Positions 48,403 to 57,327 of a stretch of DNA of 64,000 nt are shown one piece after another. The notes beneath the pieces were generated by a model, which saw nothing but the letters and a program-made list of their open reading frames with translations, ran no database searches and had not been told where the DNA came from. The stretch's first letter is position 1, and every line of letters starts with the position of its first letter. The translations under genes and the position numbers were made by a program. Source of the DNA: Duganella radicis (GTDB taxonomy: Bacteria > Pseudomonadota > Gammaproteobacteria > Burkholderiales > Burkholderiaceae_D); NCBI RefSeq assembly GCF_009720825.1, contig NZ_WNKY01000004.1, positions 186,001-250,000 of the forward strand, read 5' to 3'.

Positions 48403-49107
48403 ATGCTGAAAAAGACCACACTTCCTGCCGAAAGCAACGCCCACGAGCCGCGGCTGTACCGCGTGGTGGCCGACCGCATCCAGGAACTGATCCGCAACGA
48501 AAACATCGCCGCCGGCGAGCGCCTCCCGTCCGAGCGCGACCTGGCCACCAAGCTCAGTGTCAGCCGCGCCTCCCTGCGCGAAGCCCTGATCGCGCTGGAA
48601 CTGGGCGGTGTGATCGAAGTGCGCGGCGGCTCCGGCGTCTACGTCAGCGAACTGCCGGAACCGGCCGCAGCCGATCTGCCGGAAGCCGGTCCCGGTCCGT
48701 TTGAAGTGCTGTCCGCGCGCCGCCTGATCGAATCCGAGATCGCCGCCATCGCCGCCCGCGTCGCCACCGACAGCGCCATCGACGCCATCCTGCAAGCGGT
48801 GGTGGAGATGGAAAAGCACCACGCCAATTATTCAAGCAACGAGCAGGCCGACCGCAACTTCCACCTGGCCATCGCGCGCGCCACCGGCAACAGCGCGCTG
48901 GTCGGATCGCTGAACTACCTGTGGGATCAGCGCGGCCGCCTGTGGCACAAGCTCAAGGAACACTTCCAGACCGAGGAACTGCGTCAGGAAACGCTCAAGG
49001 ACCACCGCCGCATCCTGGAGGCGATTGCCGCCCACGATCCGGCGGCGGCGCGCAAGGCCATGCGCGCCCACCTGGAACGCGTGACCCGCACTTTCTCGCG
49101 CGGATAA
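48403..49107 (+). CDS. FadR/GntR-family regulator of uronate catabolism
   Basis: 234 residues. The N-terminal winged helix (about 15-80) holds AGERLPSERDLATKLSVSRA and SLREALIALELGGVIEVRGG. The all-helical FCD effector domain (about 100-225) has Asp150 and His154-like residues in ADRNFHLAIARATGN and a later His pair (KDHRRILEAIAAHDP) that bind metal in this family. Family relatives such as ExuR, UxuR and DgoR respond to sugar acids. It is divergent from garD-udh, with three copies of a FadR-type palindrome in the gap, so it very likely represses that operon and itself. The effector is probably galacturonate, galactarate or a derivative (inference). Confidence 0.93.
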   Translation: MLKKTTLPAESNAHEPRLYRVVADRIQELIRNENIAAGERLPSERDLATKLSVSRASLREALIALELGGVIEVRGGSGVYVSELPEPAAADLPEAGPGPFEVLSARRLIESEIAAIAARVATDSAIDAILQAVVEMEKHHANYSSNEQADRNFHLAIARATGNSALVGSLNYLWDQRGRLWHKLKEHFQTEELRQETLKDHRRILEAIAAHDPAAARKAMRAHLERVTRTFSRG

Positions 49108-49315
49108 CAGTATTTGTAGCAAACGCAGGACCGGCCTCGATGCCGGCCGCGTAAATAAAGCAATCAAGTTATCGACCGACTCGACCTCGGCCCGGCTGCG
49201 CATGCAGCGCGGCGGCCCTCGTCTTAGCGGCACGGAGTACGCGAGGTGCTCCACTCACGCAAGCGCTCTTCAGCGCAGCGTATAACTTTATTCAAGAGAC
49301 GAAGGAGACAACACC

Positions 49316-52042
49316 ATGAAGTCCGAGCACCCGGTCCAGAAACGTTCCGCACAACCCCGCCTGCTGCTGTCCGCCATTAGCCTGGCTGTGCTGACGCTGG
49401 CCAACCAGGCGGCGGCGCAAAACGCCGGCGACGATGCCAACATGACCCGCGTCGAAGTGACCGGTTCGAGCATCAAGCGCGTCGCCAACGAAGCATCGCT
49501 GCCTGTCACCACCGTCAAGGCCGAAGACCTGGTCAAGCAAGGCATGACCACCCTGGCCGACTTCATGATGGCGCTGCCGCAATCGGCCTCGCTGGCGCCG
49601 TCGAACGCCGGCTCCGGCACCAACATCAACCTGCGCGGTCTGGGCGTGAACCGCACCCTGGTGCTGCTGAACGGCCGCCGCCTGGCCAACGAGGCGATCG
49701 CCGACGGCTATGCCAACCTGGACGTGATTCCCATGTCCGCCATCGCCCGCGTTGAAGTGCTGCGCGACGGCGCTTCCTCGATCTACGGCTCGGACGCCAT
49801 CGGCGGTGTGGTCAACTTCATCACCAGGACCCAGTTCGAAGGCACGCAGTTGACCGCGCAGGCCGTGCAGCCTGAGAAAAAAGGCGGCGGCGACGAGCAG
49901 CGCCTGACCGCCACCTGGGGCAAGGGCAACCTGGAACGCGACGGCTGGAGCTTCTACGCCACCATCGACGCCCACCAGCGTACCCGCCTGGCCGCATCGG
50001 ACCGCGCGTATCTGAGTTCCGCGGACGTGCTGACCAATCTCGGTCGTCCGCCAACGCTGGGCACCGGCGGCAACGCCACGCCGGCCAACTTCACCACGGC
50101 GACCAACAAGACCGCGCAGAACCCGTACGCGACCAAGGGCTGCCTGGCGCCGTACTCCATCGTCGGCCAGAAAGGCACTTGCGTACTGGACGCCAATGAA
50201 TACGGCACCGCGCTGTACGCCAACCAGCAGGTCACCTTCTACGCACGCGGCGCCAAGAAGCTGAGCGAGGACCATATCGTCAGCATCGATTACTCGCGCG
50301 GCGAGGAGTTCATTCTCGGCACCAAAAACCCGACCACCACCTTGCCAGTCGGCGGCGTCAACGCCATTCTGCCGTCGACCAGCAAATGGTATCCGGGCGC
50401 CAGCGGCGGTGTGCCCGCCGTGGCGGGTCTGAACAACGCGCCGCTGATCGTTACCTGGTCCGTGGCGGACCTGGGCCTGGCGACCACCAAGGACGTGCAG
50501 CTCAACCAGCGTGTGGCGATCAGTGATGAAGGCGTGATCGGCGGCTGGGACTACAAGGCCGGCCTGGTGGTCGGCATCTCCAACCGCGACAACTACTACT
50601 ACGACGGCTACGTCAAAGGCCAGGGCCTGCTGGACGGCCTGAAGAACGGCAAACTGAATCCATTCGGCCTGCAAGACGCCGACGGCAAGGCTTATCTGCA
50701 ATCGATCAGCGTGGATGGCGCCAAAAACCGCACCTCGAAATCGACCTTCACCGGCATCGACGTCACCGCCAGCCGCGCCCTGACCGAACTGCCGGGCGGC
50801 TCGCTGGCACTGGCGATCGGCGCCGACCTGCACCGCGACACCACCGAAGACACCAAGCTGCCTATCGTGGCCGACGTCACCTACGCCAACACCAGCCCAT
50901 CGCACGGCGAAGGCGCGCGTAACGTGGCCGCGCTGTTCACCGAGATCAACGCGCCAGTGACCAAAACGCTGGAACTGAACGCCGCCGTGCGCGCCGACCA
51001 TTTCAGCGACTTCGGCACCACCGTCAATCCGAAGATCAGCTTCCGTTGGGAGCCTAGCAAGCAGCTGATGTTCCGTGGTTCGGCCAACACCGGCTTCCGC
51101 GCCCCGACCCTGTTCGACGCCTACGGCTATCGCCTGCCAGGCGCCACCGGCCTGACCGCCGCCAAGTGGGACGATCCGGTACTGTGCCCGGGCGGCACCC
51201 CGGGCGTGGCCGGCACCGGCACCGCGCTGCCGGGCTATGTGGCATCGACCGTCTGCAACACCACCCTGCCCAAGCAGACCGGCTCCAACGCCGGCCTGAA
51301 GCCGGAGAAGTCGAAAGGCTACACCCTGGGCGTGGTCATGGAACCGGTCAAGAACGCCATGGTGTCGTTCGACTACTGGAACATCCGCATGACCGACATG
51401 CTGGCCAACCTGCCGGAGCAAGTCTACTTCCTGTATCCGGAGCAGTATGCGTCGTACTTCGTGCGTAACGCCGACCGCACCATCAACTTCATCAACAACA
51501 CCACCATGAACCTGGGTGGCCAGAAAGCGGCTGGCGTGGACGTCTCGGGTTCGTACGCCTTCCCGCGTTCGTCGGTGTACGGCGATTTCAAGGTGTCGAT
51601 CGACGGTACTTATCTGACCCAGTTCGACAACCAGCTGTATGCAGGGAGCCCGTTCGTGTCGAACATCGGCCAGTTCGGTTTGGCCAGCAACGGCACCACT
51701 TCCAGCTTCCCTATCATCACCTACCGCTGGAAGCACACCGCCAAGCTGAATTGGGCCAAGGGCAACTGGAACATGCAACTGAGCCAGAACTACAACTCCA
51801 AGTACACCGACCAGAATCTGGTGGCGAAGCAGTACTGGCGCAACATCAACTCGTACAAGCAGTGGAACTACACCGCGACGTACAATGGCTTCGCGAACAC
51901 GCAAGTGGTGTTCGGCATCACCAACCTGCTCAACGCGCCACCACCGGCAACCAACAGCAGCCTGTATAGCTTTGGTTACCTGAGCAGCGCGTCCAGCCCG
52001 ATCGGCCGTGCGTACAACGTACGCGTAACCTACAACTTCTGA
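49316..52042 (+). CDS. TonB-dependent outer-membrane receptor (probable oligogalacturonide/pectin fragment uptake)
   Basis: A 908-residue outer-membrane transporter. The signal peptide ends near residue 36 (NQAAAQ). A plug domain (about 45-165) holds VEVTGSSIKRVANEASLPVT, INLRGLGVNRTLVLLNGRR, VIPMSAIARVEVLRDGASSI and YGSDAIGGVVNFIT. The remaining about 740 residues form the 22-strand barrel, with YTLGVVMEPVKNAMVSFDYW and a terminal Phe (VRVTYNF). TonB-box-like residues are MTRVEVTG. Its place directly before four exported pectin enzymes supports import of their products. Specificity cannot be read from sequence. An intrinsic terminator follows. Confidence 0.92.
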   Translation: MKSEHPVQKRSAQPRLLLSAISLAVLTLANQAAAQNAGDDANMTRVEVTGSSIKRVANEASLPVTTVKAEDLVKQGMTTLADFMMALPQSASLAPSNAGSGTNINLRGLGVNRTLVLLNGRRLANEAIADGYANLDVIPMSAIARVEVLRDGASSIYGSDAIGGVVNFITRTQFEGTQLTAQAVQPEKKGGGDEQRLTATWGKGNLERDGWSFYATIDAHQRTRLAASDRAYLSSADVLTNLGRPPTLGTGGNATPANFTTATNKTAQNPYATKGCLAPYSIVGQKGTCVLDANEYGTALYANQQVTFYARGAKKLSEDHIVSIDYSRGEEFILGTKNPTTTLPVGGVNAILPSTSKWYPGASGGVPAVAGLNNAPLIVTWSVADLGLATTKDVQLNQRVAISDEGVIGGWDYKAGLVVGISNRDNYYYDGYVKGQGLLDGLKNGKLNPFGLQDADGKAYLQSISVDGAKNRTSKSTFTGIDVTASRALTELPGGSLALAIGADLHRDTTEDTKLPIVADVTYANTSPSHGEGARNVAALFTEINAPVTKTLELNAAVRADHFSDFGTTVNPKISFRWEPSKQLMFRGSANTGFRAPTLFDAYGYRLPGATGLTAAKWDDPVLCPGGTPGVAGTGTALPGYVASTVCNTTLPKQTGSNAGLKPEKSKGYTLGVVMEPVKNAMVSFDYWNIRMTDMLANLPEQVYFLYPEQYASYFVRNADRTINFINNTTMNLGGQKAAGVDVSGSYAFPRSSVYGDFKVSIDGTYLTQFDNQLYAGSPFVSNIGQFGLASNGTTSSFPIITYRWKHTAKLNWAKGNWNMQLSQNYNSKYTDQNLVAKQYWRNINSYKQWNYTATYNGFANTQVVFGITNLLNAPPPATNSSLYSFGYLSSASSPIGRAYNVRVTYNF

Positions 52043-52056
52043 TCCGCCTGAGTATG

Positions 52057-52093
52057 GGCGCCGGACCGACACCACGGCCGGCGCCTTTTTTTT
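52057..52093 (+). terminator. Intrinsic terminator between the TonB receptor and CE12 genes
   Basis: GGCGCCGG (52057-52064) and CCGGCGCC (52078-52085) form an 8-bp stem with a 13-base loop, followed by eight Ts (52086-52093). It ends 14 bases before the CE12 start codon, so the receptor and enzyme genes are either separate units or joined by read-through. Confidence 0.82.
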
Positions 52094-52107
52094 GCCCGGA
52101 ACTCATC

Positions 52108-52890
52108 ATGAAAATCCTGATTACCTGCCTTGCTACCGCAACGACCTTGCTGGCCAGCGGCGCACACGCGGCCGATAAGCCTATCCGCTTCATCCTGGTC
52201 GGCGATTCAACCATGGCCAACACCAGCGGCTACGGCGACGCGTTCTGCGCGCGCGTCAACCGCGCCAACACCTGCATCAACCTGGCGAAAGGCGGCCGCA
52301 GTTCCGGCAGCTTCCGGGCCGAGGGCCGCTGGGACGAGGTGGAAGGCCTGCTGCGCGGCTCCGCCGCCTACAGCGCCACCTATGTGCTGATCCAGTTCGG
52401 CCACAACGACCAGCCGGGCAAGCCTGGCCGCTCGACCGATCTGAAAACCGAATTCCCCGTCAACATGGCGCGCTATGCGCAGGAAGTGAAGACACTGGGC
52501 GGCGTGCCGGTGCTGGTCACACCGCTGACGCGCCGCACCTTCAAGGACGGCGTGTTGGAGAATAACCTTGCCCCATGGGCCGACGTGATCCGCGCCACCG
52601 CCGCGGCGCAGAAAACGCCGCTGCTGGATCTGAACGCGGAGAGCTACGCGGCCGTGCAAGCCATGGGTCAGGATGAAGCGGACACGCTGGCCATGGTTCC
52701 GCGCCCTGCCGACTATGGCGTGGCGCCCGCTGCCGGCAAAGTGGAAGTGGCCGGCGCCGCCAAATCGGCCTTCGACCGCACCCACGTCGGCGCCAAAGGC
52801 GCAGCCTACTTCTCGCGCATGGTGATGGACGAGATCAAACGCAGCATCCCGGGAGTAGCGGGCCAGTTCAAGCCGGAGAGCGAACAGTGA
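52108..52890 (+). CDS. Rhamnogalacturonan acetylesterase (CE12-type SGNH hydrolase)
   Basis: 260 residues, exported (signal peptide ending ASGAHA at about residue 21). It would remove acetyl groups from the rhamnogalacturonan or homogalacturonan backbone. SGNH blocks: nucleophile Ser34 in VGDSTMAN, Gly in LAKGGRSS, Asn in QFGHNDQPG, and Asp and His in FDRTHVGAKG. The ATG at 52108 lies right after the terminator. A longer frame would start inside that terminator. Its stop overlaps the GTG start of the GH28-CE8 gene by 4 bases, so these two are coupled. Confidence 0.92.
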   Translation: MKILITCLATATTLLASGAHAADKPIRFILVGDSTMANTSGYGDAFCARVNRANTCINLAKGGRSSGSFRAEGRWDEVEGLLRGSAAYSATYVLIQFGHNDQPGKPGRSTDLKTEFPVNMARYAQEVKTLGGVPVLVTPLTRRTFKDGVLENNLAPWADVIRATAAAQKTPLLDLNAESYAAVQAMGQDEADTLAMVPRPADYGVAPAAGKVEVAGAAKSAFDRTHVGAKGAAYFSRMVMDEIKRSIPGVAGQFKPESEQ

Positions 52891-55466
52891 CAAGTCATCG
52901 CATCCCGGCGGCACTGGCGCTATTACTGGCCGCCGGCGTCACGCAAGCGCAGGACACGCGCAAGGTCAGCGAGCCGACGCCGCCGCCCTCCTGCACCGTA
53001 CTGACCGCAGCGACGGCAGGCAGTGACGACACCGCGCGCATCCAGTCCGCCATCGACCAATGTCCTGCCGGCCGCGCCGTGCGGCTGAGCGGCAGCTTTA
53101 CCTCCGGCCCGCTCAGGCTGCGCAGTGGCGTCAGCCTGCTGATCGACCAGGGCGCCGTGCTGCAAGCCAGTCTCAATCCCAAATTGTACGACCGTGGCGC
53201 AAACACCTGCGGCACCATCGACAAACAGGGGCGCGGCTGCAAACCCTTCATCACCATCGATAACGCAAAATCGAGCGGCATCTACGGCGAAGGCAGCATC
53301 GACGGCCAGGGTGGCCGCGTGATCGACGGCGGCAGCGAATCCTGGTGGCAGCTGGCGCGCCGCGCACAAAAGGACGACGCTCGCCAGAACATACCGCGCC
53401 TGATCGAAGTGACCAACGCGCAGGACATCACCCTGCATAAAATCACCCTGCGTAACTCGCCCAACTTCCACGTCACGCTGAACAAGGTGGACGGCTTCAC
53501 CGCATGGGGTGTACGCATCGACACCCCGGCCACCGCGCGCAACACCGACGGTATCGATCCCATCTCCTCGCGCAACATCACCGTCGCCTACAGCCATATT
53601 CGCACTGGCGACGACAACATCGCCATCAAGGCCGGCAACAACGGCGCCACCGAAAACATCTCCGTGCTGCACAACCGCTTCTACAGTGGCCATGGCATGT
53701 CCATCGGCAGCGAAACCAACGGCGGCGTGCGCCGCGTGCTGGTGGAAGACCTGAGCATGGATGGCACCACCTCCGGACTGCGCATCAAGAGCGACGTTTC
53801 GCGCGGCGGCGTGGTGGATCAGGTCAGCTATCGCAACGTCTGCCTGCGCAGCGTGAAAACGCCGATCGACATCGGCGCCCGCTACGACAACAAGGCCGAA
53901 GGCACGCTGGTTCCGGTCTATACCAACATCGCTTTCGACGACGTACACAGCGTCACGCCAGGCCGCATCAGCGTGCAAGGCTACGACGAGCAGCGTCCGG
54001 TGCAGGCCACGCTGCGTAACGTCAGCATCGCCGGCAAGGCGGACCGCAAGATCGAATTCGCCAACCTGACCGGGGAAGCGATCGGCCATCAGGACACCAG
54101 CACCTGCGCCAACCGCTTCGCGCCGTTCCCGGAAACAGCCAGCGCCATGCGCCCGCAACTCACGTCGGAACAGGCAAGACAATACGCATATAGCGAAGTC
54201 CTGAAATACGTCGGCGCGGCCGGCAAGGAAACCATCGATCCATGGGACCCGCTGTCTGACCCGCTGGCCAAAGGCGCGGCCTTCACACCGGACTACATCG
54301 TCGACAAAGGCGCACGCGCAGATGGCGTGCGCACCTTCAACACGGTGCAGGAGGCGGTCAGCCGCGCGCTGCTGGACAGCGCCGGCAAGCGCCTGTACAT
54401 GCTGGTGAAGCCGGGCGTGTATCCGGAGCTGGTATACATCCCCGCCAGCGCCGCGCCGATCACGCTGTACGGCGAAGGCAAGGACGCCACCGCCACGCGC
54501 ATTACGGCCAGACTGGATGCCTCCATCACCGGCGCAGCCTACGACGCGCAATACGGCGCGCAATTCGCCAAGGCCGCGCCGGCGGTGCAAGCCATGTACG
54601 CCACCATCAAGGACCGCGCGCAGATCGGCACCTTCGGCACGCAAACCGTCTGGGCGCAGAACAACGGCTTCCAGGCCCGTAACATCACGTTTGAAAACGG
54701 CTACAACAAAGACACCGGTAACGCCCGTGCGGAAGCGCTCCCCAACATCAACAACATCCACCATCAGGCGCTTGCGCTGAGCGTGGACGGCGCCGACAAG
54801 GCGCAATTCGAAAACATCCGCCTGATCGGCTTCCAGGACACCCTGTACTTAAAGTCGCCACAGCCCGGCAGCACCGTGCGCAGCTTCTTCAACAAATCGT
54901 ATATCGAAGGCGACGTCGATTTCATCTTCGGCGACAGCACCGCCTACTTCCACCAGAGCGAGATCCGTACGCTGGGCGACCGTGGCGTTTCCTACGTCGC
55001 CGCGCCGGATACGCACCTCAAAACCAAATACGGCTTCGTGTTCGACAACGTGCGCTTCACGCATGAAGGTTCTAAGACGGGCAACTTCTACCTGCTGCGC
55101 CAATGGTTCCACAGCTCGCGCTGCACGCCTTACGCCCCACTGCCGGTGGAAGGCTACAGCTGCACCTACGGCCCAAGCAACGGCTACAAGGCGCCTACCG
55201 GCACCGTGGCGCGCGTGTCGCTGGAAGCAGTCGGCAAGATGGTGGTACTGAATTCGCGCATTGGTGCCCACATCAACAAACAGCAGCCCTGGTCCGACTG
55301 GAACAAGAAAGGCACCATCTCCTATCGTCCGGCGCAATACAACTCGGACGATCATTGGAACAACCTGATTAAAGCCGGCATCGATCCTGTCAAAGATCTC
55401 GGCTACACCGCGCCTCCTTCGCCGGCCGACGTTTTCCTCGGTGAGTTCAACAATGCAGATGAATAA
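52887..55466 (+). CDS. GH28 polygalacturonase fused to CE8 pectinesterase
   Basis: An 859-residue exported two-enzyme protein. The GTG start overlaps the CE12 stop (GTGA). A signal peptide covers about 1-22. GH28 domain (about 35-405): NTDG at 219-222, GDD at 241-243, GHG at 268-270 and Arg299-Ile-Lys301, the four conserved polygalacturonase motifs with the three catalytic Asp present. A linker (about 405-465) leads to the CE8 pectin methylesterase domain (about 465-845) with catalytic Asp651 in IGFQDTLY and Asp678 in EGDVDFIFGDS. The order is exo-acting or endo-acting hydrolase first, esterase second. One polypeptide could demethylate and cut homogalacturonan. It precedes a second GH28 gene. 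Confidence 0.95.
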   Translation: MTSHRIPAALALLLAAGVTQAQDTRKVSEPTPPPSCTVLTAATAGSDDTARIQSAIDQCPAGRAVRLSGSFTSGPLRLRSGVSLLIDQGAVLQASLNPKLYDRGANTCGTIDKQGRGCKPFITIDNAKSSGIYGEGSIDGQGGRVIDGGSESWWQLARRAQKDDARQNIPRLIEVTNAQDITLHKITLRNSPNFHVTLNKVDGFTAWGVRIDTPATARNTDGIDPISSRNITVAYSHIRTGDDNIAIKAGNNGATENISVLHNRFYSGHGMSIGSETNGGVRRVLVEDLSMDGTTSGLRIKSDVSRGGVVDQVSYRNVCLRSVKTPIDIGARYDNKAEGTLVPVYTNIAFDDVHSVTPGRISVQGYDEQRPVQATLRNVSIAGKADRKIEFANLTGEAIGHQDTSTCANRFAPFPETASAMRPQLTSEQARQYAYSEVLKYVGAAGKETIDPWDPLSDPLAKGAAFTPDYIVDKGARADGVRTFNTVQEAVSRALLDSAGKRLYMLVKPGVYPELVYIPASAAPITLYGEGKDATATRITARLDASITGAAYDAQYGAQFAKAAPAVQAMYATIKDRAQIGTFGTQTVWAQNNGFQARNITFENGYNKDTGNARAEALPNINNIHHQALALSVDGADKAQFENIRLIGFQDTLYLKSPQPGSTVRSFFNKSYIEGDVDFIFGDSTAYFHQSEIRTLGDRGVSYVAAPDTHLKTKYGFVFDNVRFTHEGSKTGNFYLLRQWFHSSRCTPYAPLPVEGYSCTYGPSNGYKAPTGTVARVSLEAVGKMVVLNSRIGAHINKQQPWSDWNKKGTISYRPAQYNSDDHWNNLIKAGIDPVKDLGYTAPPSPADVFLGEFNNADE

Positions 55467-55476
55467 GGACCACAGC

Positions 55477-57315
55477 ATGACCATCAACAACCAGCGCCGC
55501 AACCTGATGAAAGCTTTGCCGGCGGCGGGCCTGTCGTTCAGTCTTCCCGCCGTTGCCGCCACCGCGCCCGATCCATGGCTGCAAGCGCAGGCCATCGTCG
55601 ATCACGTATCGAAGCCGCGCAAGTTCCGCAAGCAGGACTTCAATATCACCGCCTACGGCGCCAAAAGCTGCAAGCTGACCAAGGTGAAAGCATGGGTCTC
55701 GCACGAGGATCAGGAAGACATCGGTACGCCGGCTGCGGGCTCGTTCGACTGCTATGCCGCCATCAAGGCCGCCATCAAAGCCTGCCATGAGGCGGGCGGC
55801 GGCCGCGTGCTGATCCCGGCCGGCGACTGGTTCGTGGCCGGTCCCATCGTGCTGCTGTCGAATGTGAACGTCCACCTGAGCAAAGGTGCGCACGTCTACT
55901 TCAGCCATAACCCGGCGGACTTCGCCAAATACGGCGACATCGACTGCGGCAAGCACGGCAAGCTGACCATCTCGCGCTGGCAGAGCAACGACTGCCTGAA
56001 CTACTCGCCGATGGTGTACGCCTACGGCCAGGACAACATCGCCCTCACCGGCGATGACTGGACCGCGATTCTCGACGGCCAGGGCGGCGTGCCGTTCAAC
56101 GATGCCGGCGATTGCTGGTGGACCTGGAAGGGCAAGCAGAAAACCATCAATTCCATCGGCCAGGGCACCACGCCCAACTTCAAATCCGGCAAGATGTCGG
56201 AAAACACCGTCAATCCGCTGAACGCGGAGTCGCTGGCGACGGTGGCGCCGGCACTGACCGAAGCGGAACGCGTGCTGATTCAGGGCGAAGGCGACAAGTG
56301 GCGTGCGGACGCTTCCTACCTGCCGGCGCTGTCGGAAGCGGGTGTGCCGCTGTCGAAGCGCATCTTCGGCGTGGGTCACTACCTGCGCGCGCCGATGATC
56401 CAGCTGATCGGCTGCACCAACGTGCTGCTGCAAGGCTATCGCGTGCAGAACACGCCGTTCTGGCAGCACCATCCGGTCCACTGCCGCAACCTCGTGATCC
56501 GCAATGTGGAGATGCACAGCCACGGCCCGAACAGCGACGGCTTCGACCCGGAAGCCTGCGACCACGTGCTGGTGGAAGGCTGCACCTTCGATACCGGCGA
56601 CGACTGCATCGCCATCAAGGCCGGCAAGGATCTGGACACGCAATACGGTCCTTCGCAAAACATCGTCATCCAGAACTGCATCATGCACAGCGGCCATGGT
56701 GGCGTCACGCTGGGCAGCGAAATGGCGGGCGGCATTCAGAACGTGTTCGCGCAGAAGCTGGTGTTCGAGAACGCCAACTGGAAAACCAATCCGCTCAACA
56801 CGGCGATCCGCATGAAGACCAATATGAACCGGGGCGGCTACCTGCGCAACTTTTACGTGCGCGATTGCACGGTGCCGAACGGCGTGCAGATCTCACCGTC
56901 GTTCTATGCGTCGCTGCCAGGATCGCCGATCCAGTCCAAGACCGTGGCCACGGCGGCTGGCGCCATCGTCACCTTCGATTGCGACTACACGCCGATCAGC
57001 GACAACGTGCGGATCCGCCCGCCGGTGGTGGACAACATCCAGATCTCCAACATCAAGGCCAGCAACGTGAGCAAGGATGGCAAGACCGCGTCCTGCTTCC
57101 AGGCGATCGTGATCCTCGGACCGGTGGCGTCGGACTACAACGGCCCGCTGCCGGTGCCGCCGGTGTTCCCGGTGACGAATGTATCGATCAGCGACTGCGA
57201 TTTCGGTACGCCGGTGAACATCGCCGCGCCATGGTATCTCTACAACGTCCGCAACCTGACGCTGAAGAACGTCACCATTGGCGACAAGGTACACAACACC
57301 GTGCTGTCGGCCTGA
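55477..57315 (+). CDS. GH28 family glycoside hydrolase (polygalacturonase-like), likely Tat-exported
   Basis: 612 residues. The ATG at 55477 was chosen for AAGGA about 8 bases upstream. Another in-frame ATG lies 24 bases earlier. The N-terminus NNQRRNLMKALPAAGLSFSL carries a twin-arginine motif and a hydrophobic stretch ending near AVAA, so Tat export is likely. GH28 motifs: NSDG at 352-355, GDD at 374-376, GHG at 406-408 and Arg445-Met-Lys447. A long N-terminal part (about 45-330) with TAYGAKSCKLT and a 100-residue insertion makes it larger than simple polygalacturonases. Exo-type action on short or branched fragments is possible (inference). The CE8 gene follows after 12 bases. Confidence 0.93.
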   Translation: MTINNQRRNLMKALPAAGLSFSLPAVAATAPDPWLQAQAIVDHVSKPRKFRKQDFNITAYGAKSCKLTKVKAWVSHEDQEDIGTPAAGSFDCYAAIKAAIKACHEAGGGRVLIPAGDWFVAGPIVLLSNVNVHLSKGAHVYFSHNPADFAKYGDIDCGKHGKLTISRWQSNDCLNYSPMVYAYGQDNIALTGDDWTAILDGQGGVPFNDAGDCWWTWKGKQKTINSIGQGTTPNFKSGKMSENTVNPLNAESLATVAPALTEAERVLIQGEGDKWRADASYLPALSEAGVPLSKRIFGVGHYLRAPMIQLIGCTNVLLQGYRVQNTPFWQHHPVHCRNLVIRNVEMHSHGPNSDGFDPEACDHVLVEGCTFDTGDDCIAIKAGKDLDTQYGPSQNIVIQNCIMHSGHGGVTLGSEMAGGIQNVFAQKLVFENANWKTNPLNTAIRMKTNMNRGGYLRNFYVRDCTVPNGVQISPSFYASLPGSPIQSKTVATAAGAIVTFDCDYTPISDNVRIRPPVVDNIQISNIKASNVSKDGKTASCFQAIVILGPVASDYNGPLPVPPVFPVTNVSISDCDFGTPVNIAAPWYLYNVRNLTLKNVTIGDKVHNTVLSA

Positions 57316-57327
57316 CGAGGTGCGTCG

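Noticed and set aside
49108..49315. GC-rich inverted repeat CCGGC-CTCGAT-GCCGG after the FadR gene as a terminator
   Set aside because: The stem is only about 5 bp and no T tract follows.
49292..52075. 927-codon open frame on the minus strand
   Set aside because: Antisense to the TonB receptor, which has signal peptide, plug and terminal Phe. The antisense frame is low-complexity Val/Gly/Arg/His.
52923..54806. 627-codon open frame on the minus strand
   Set aside because: Antisense shadow of the GH28-CE8 gene, with no recognisable motif.
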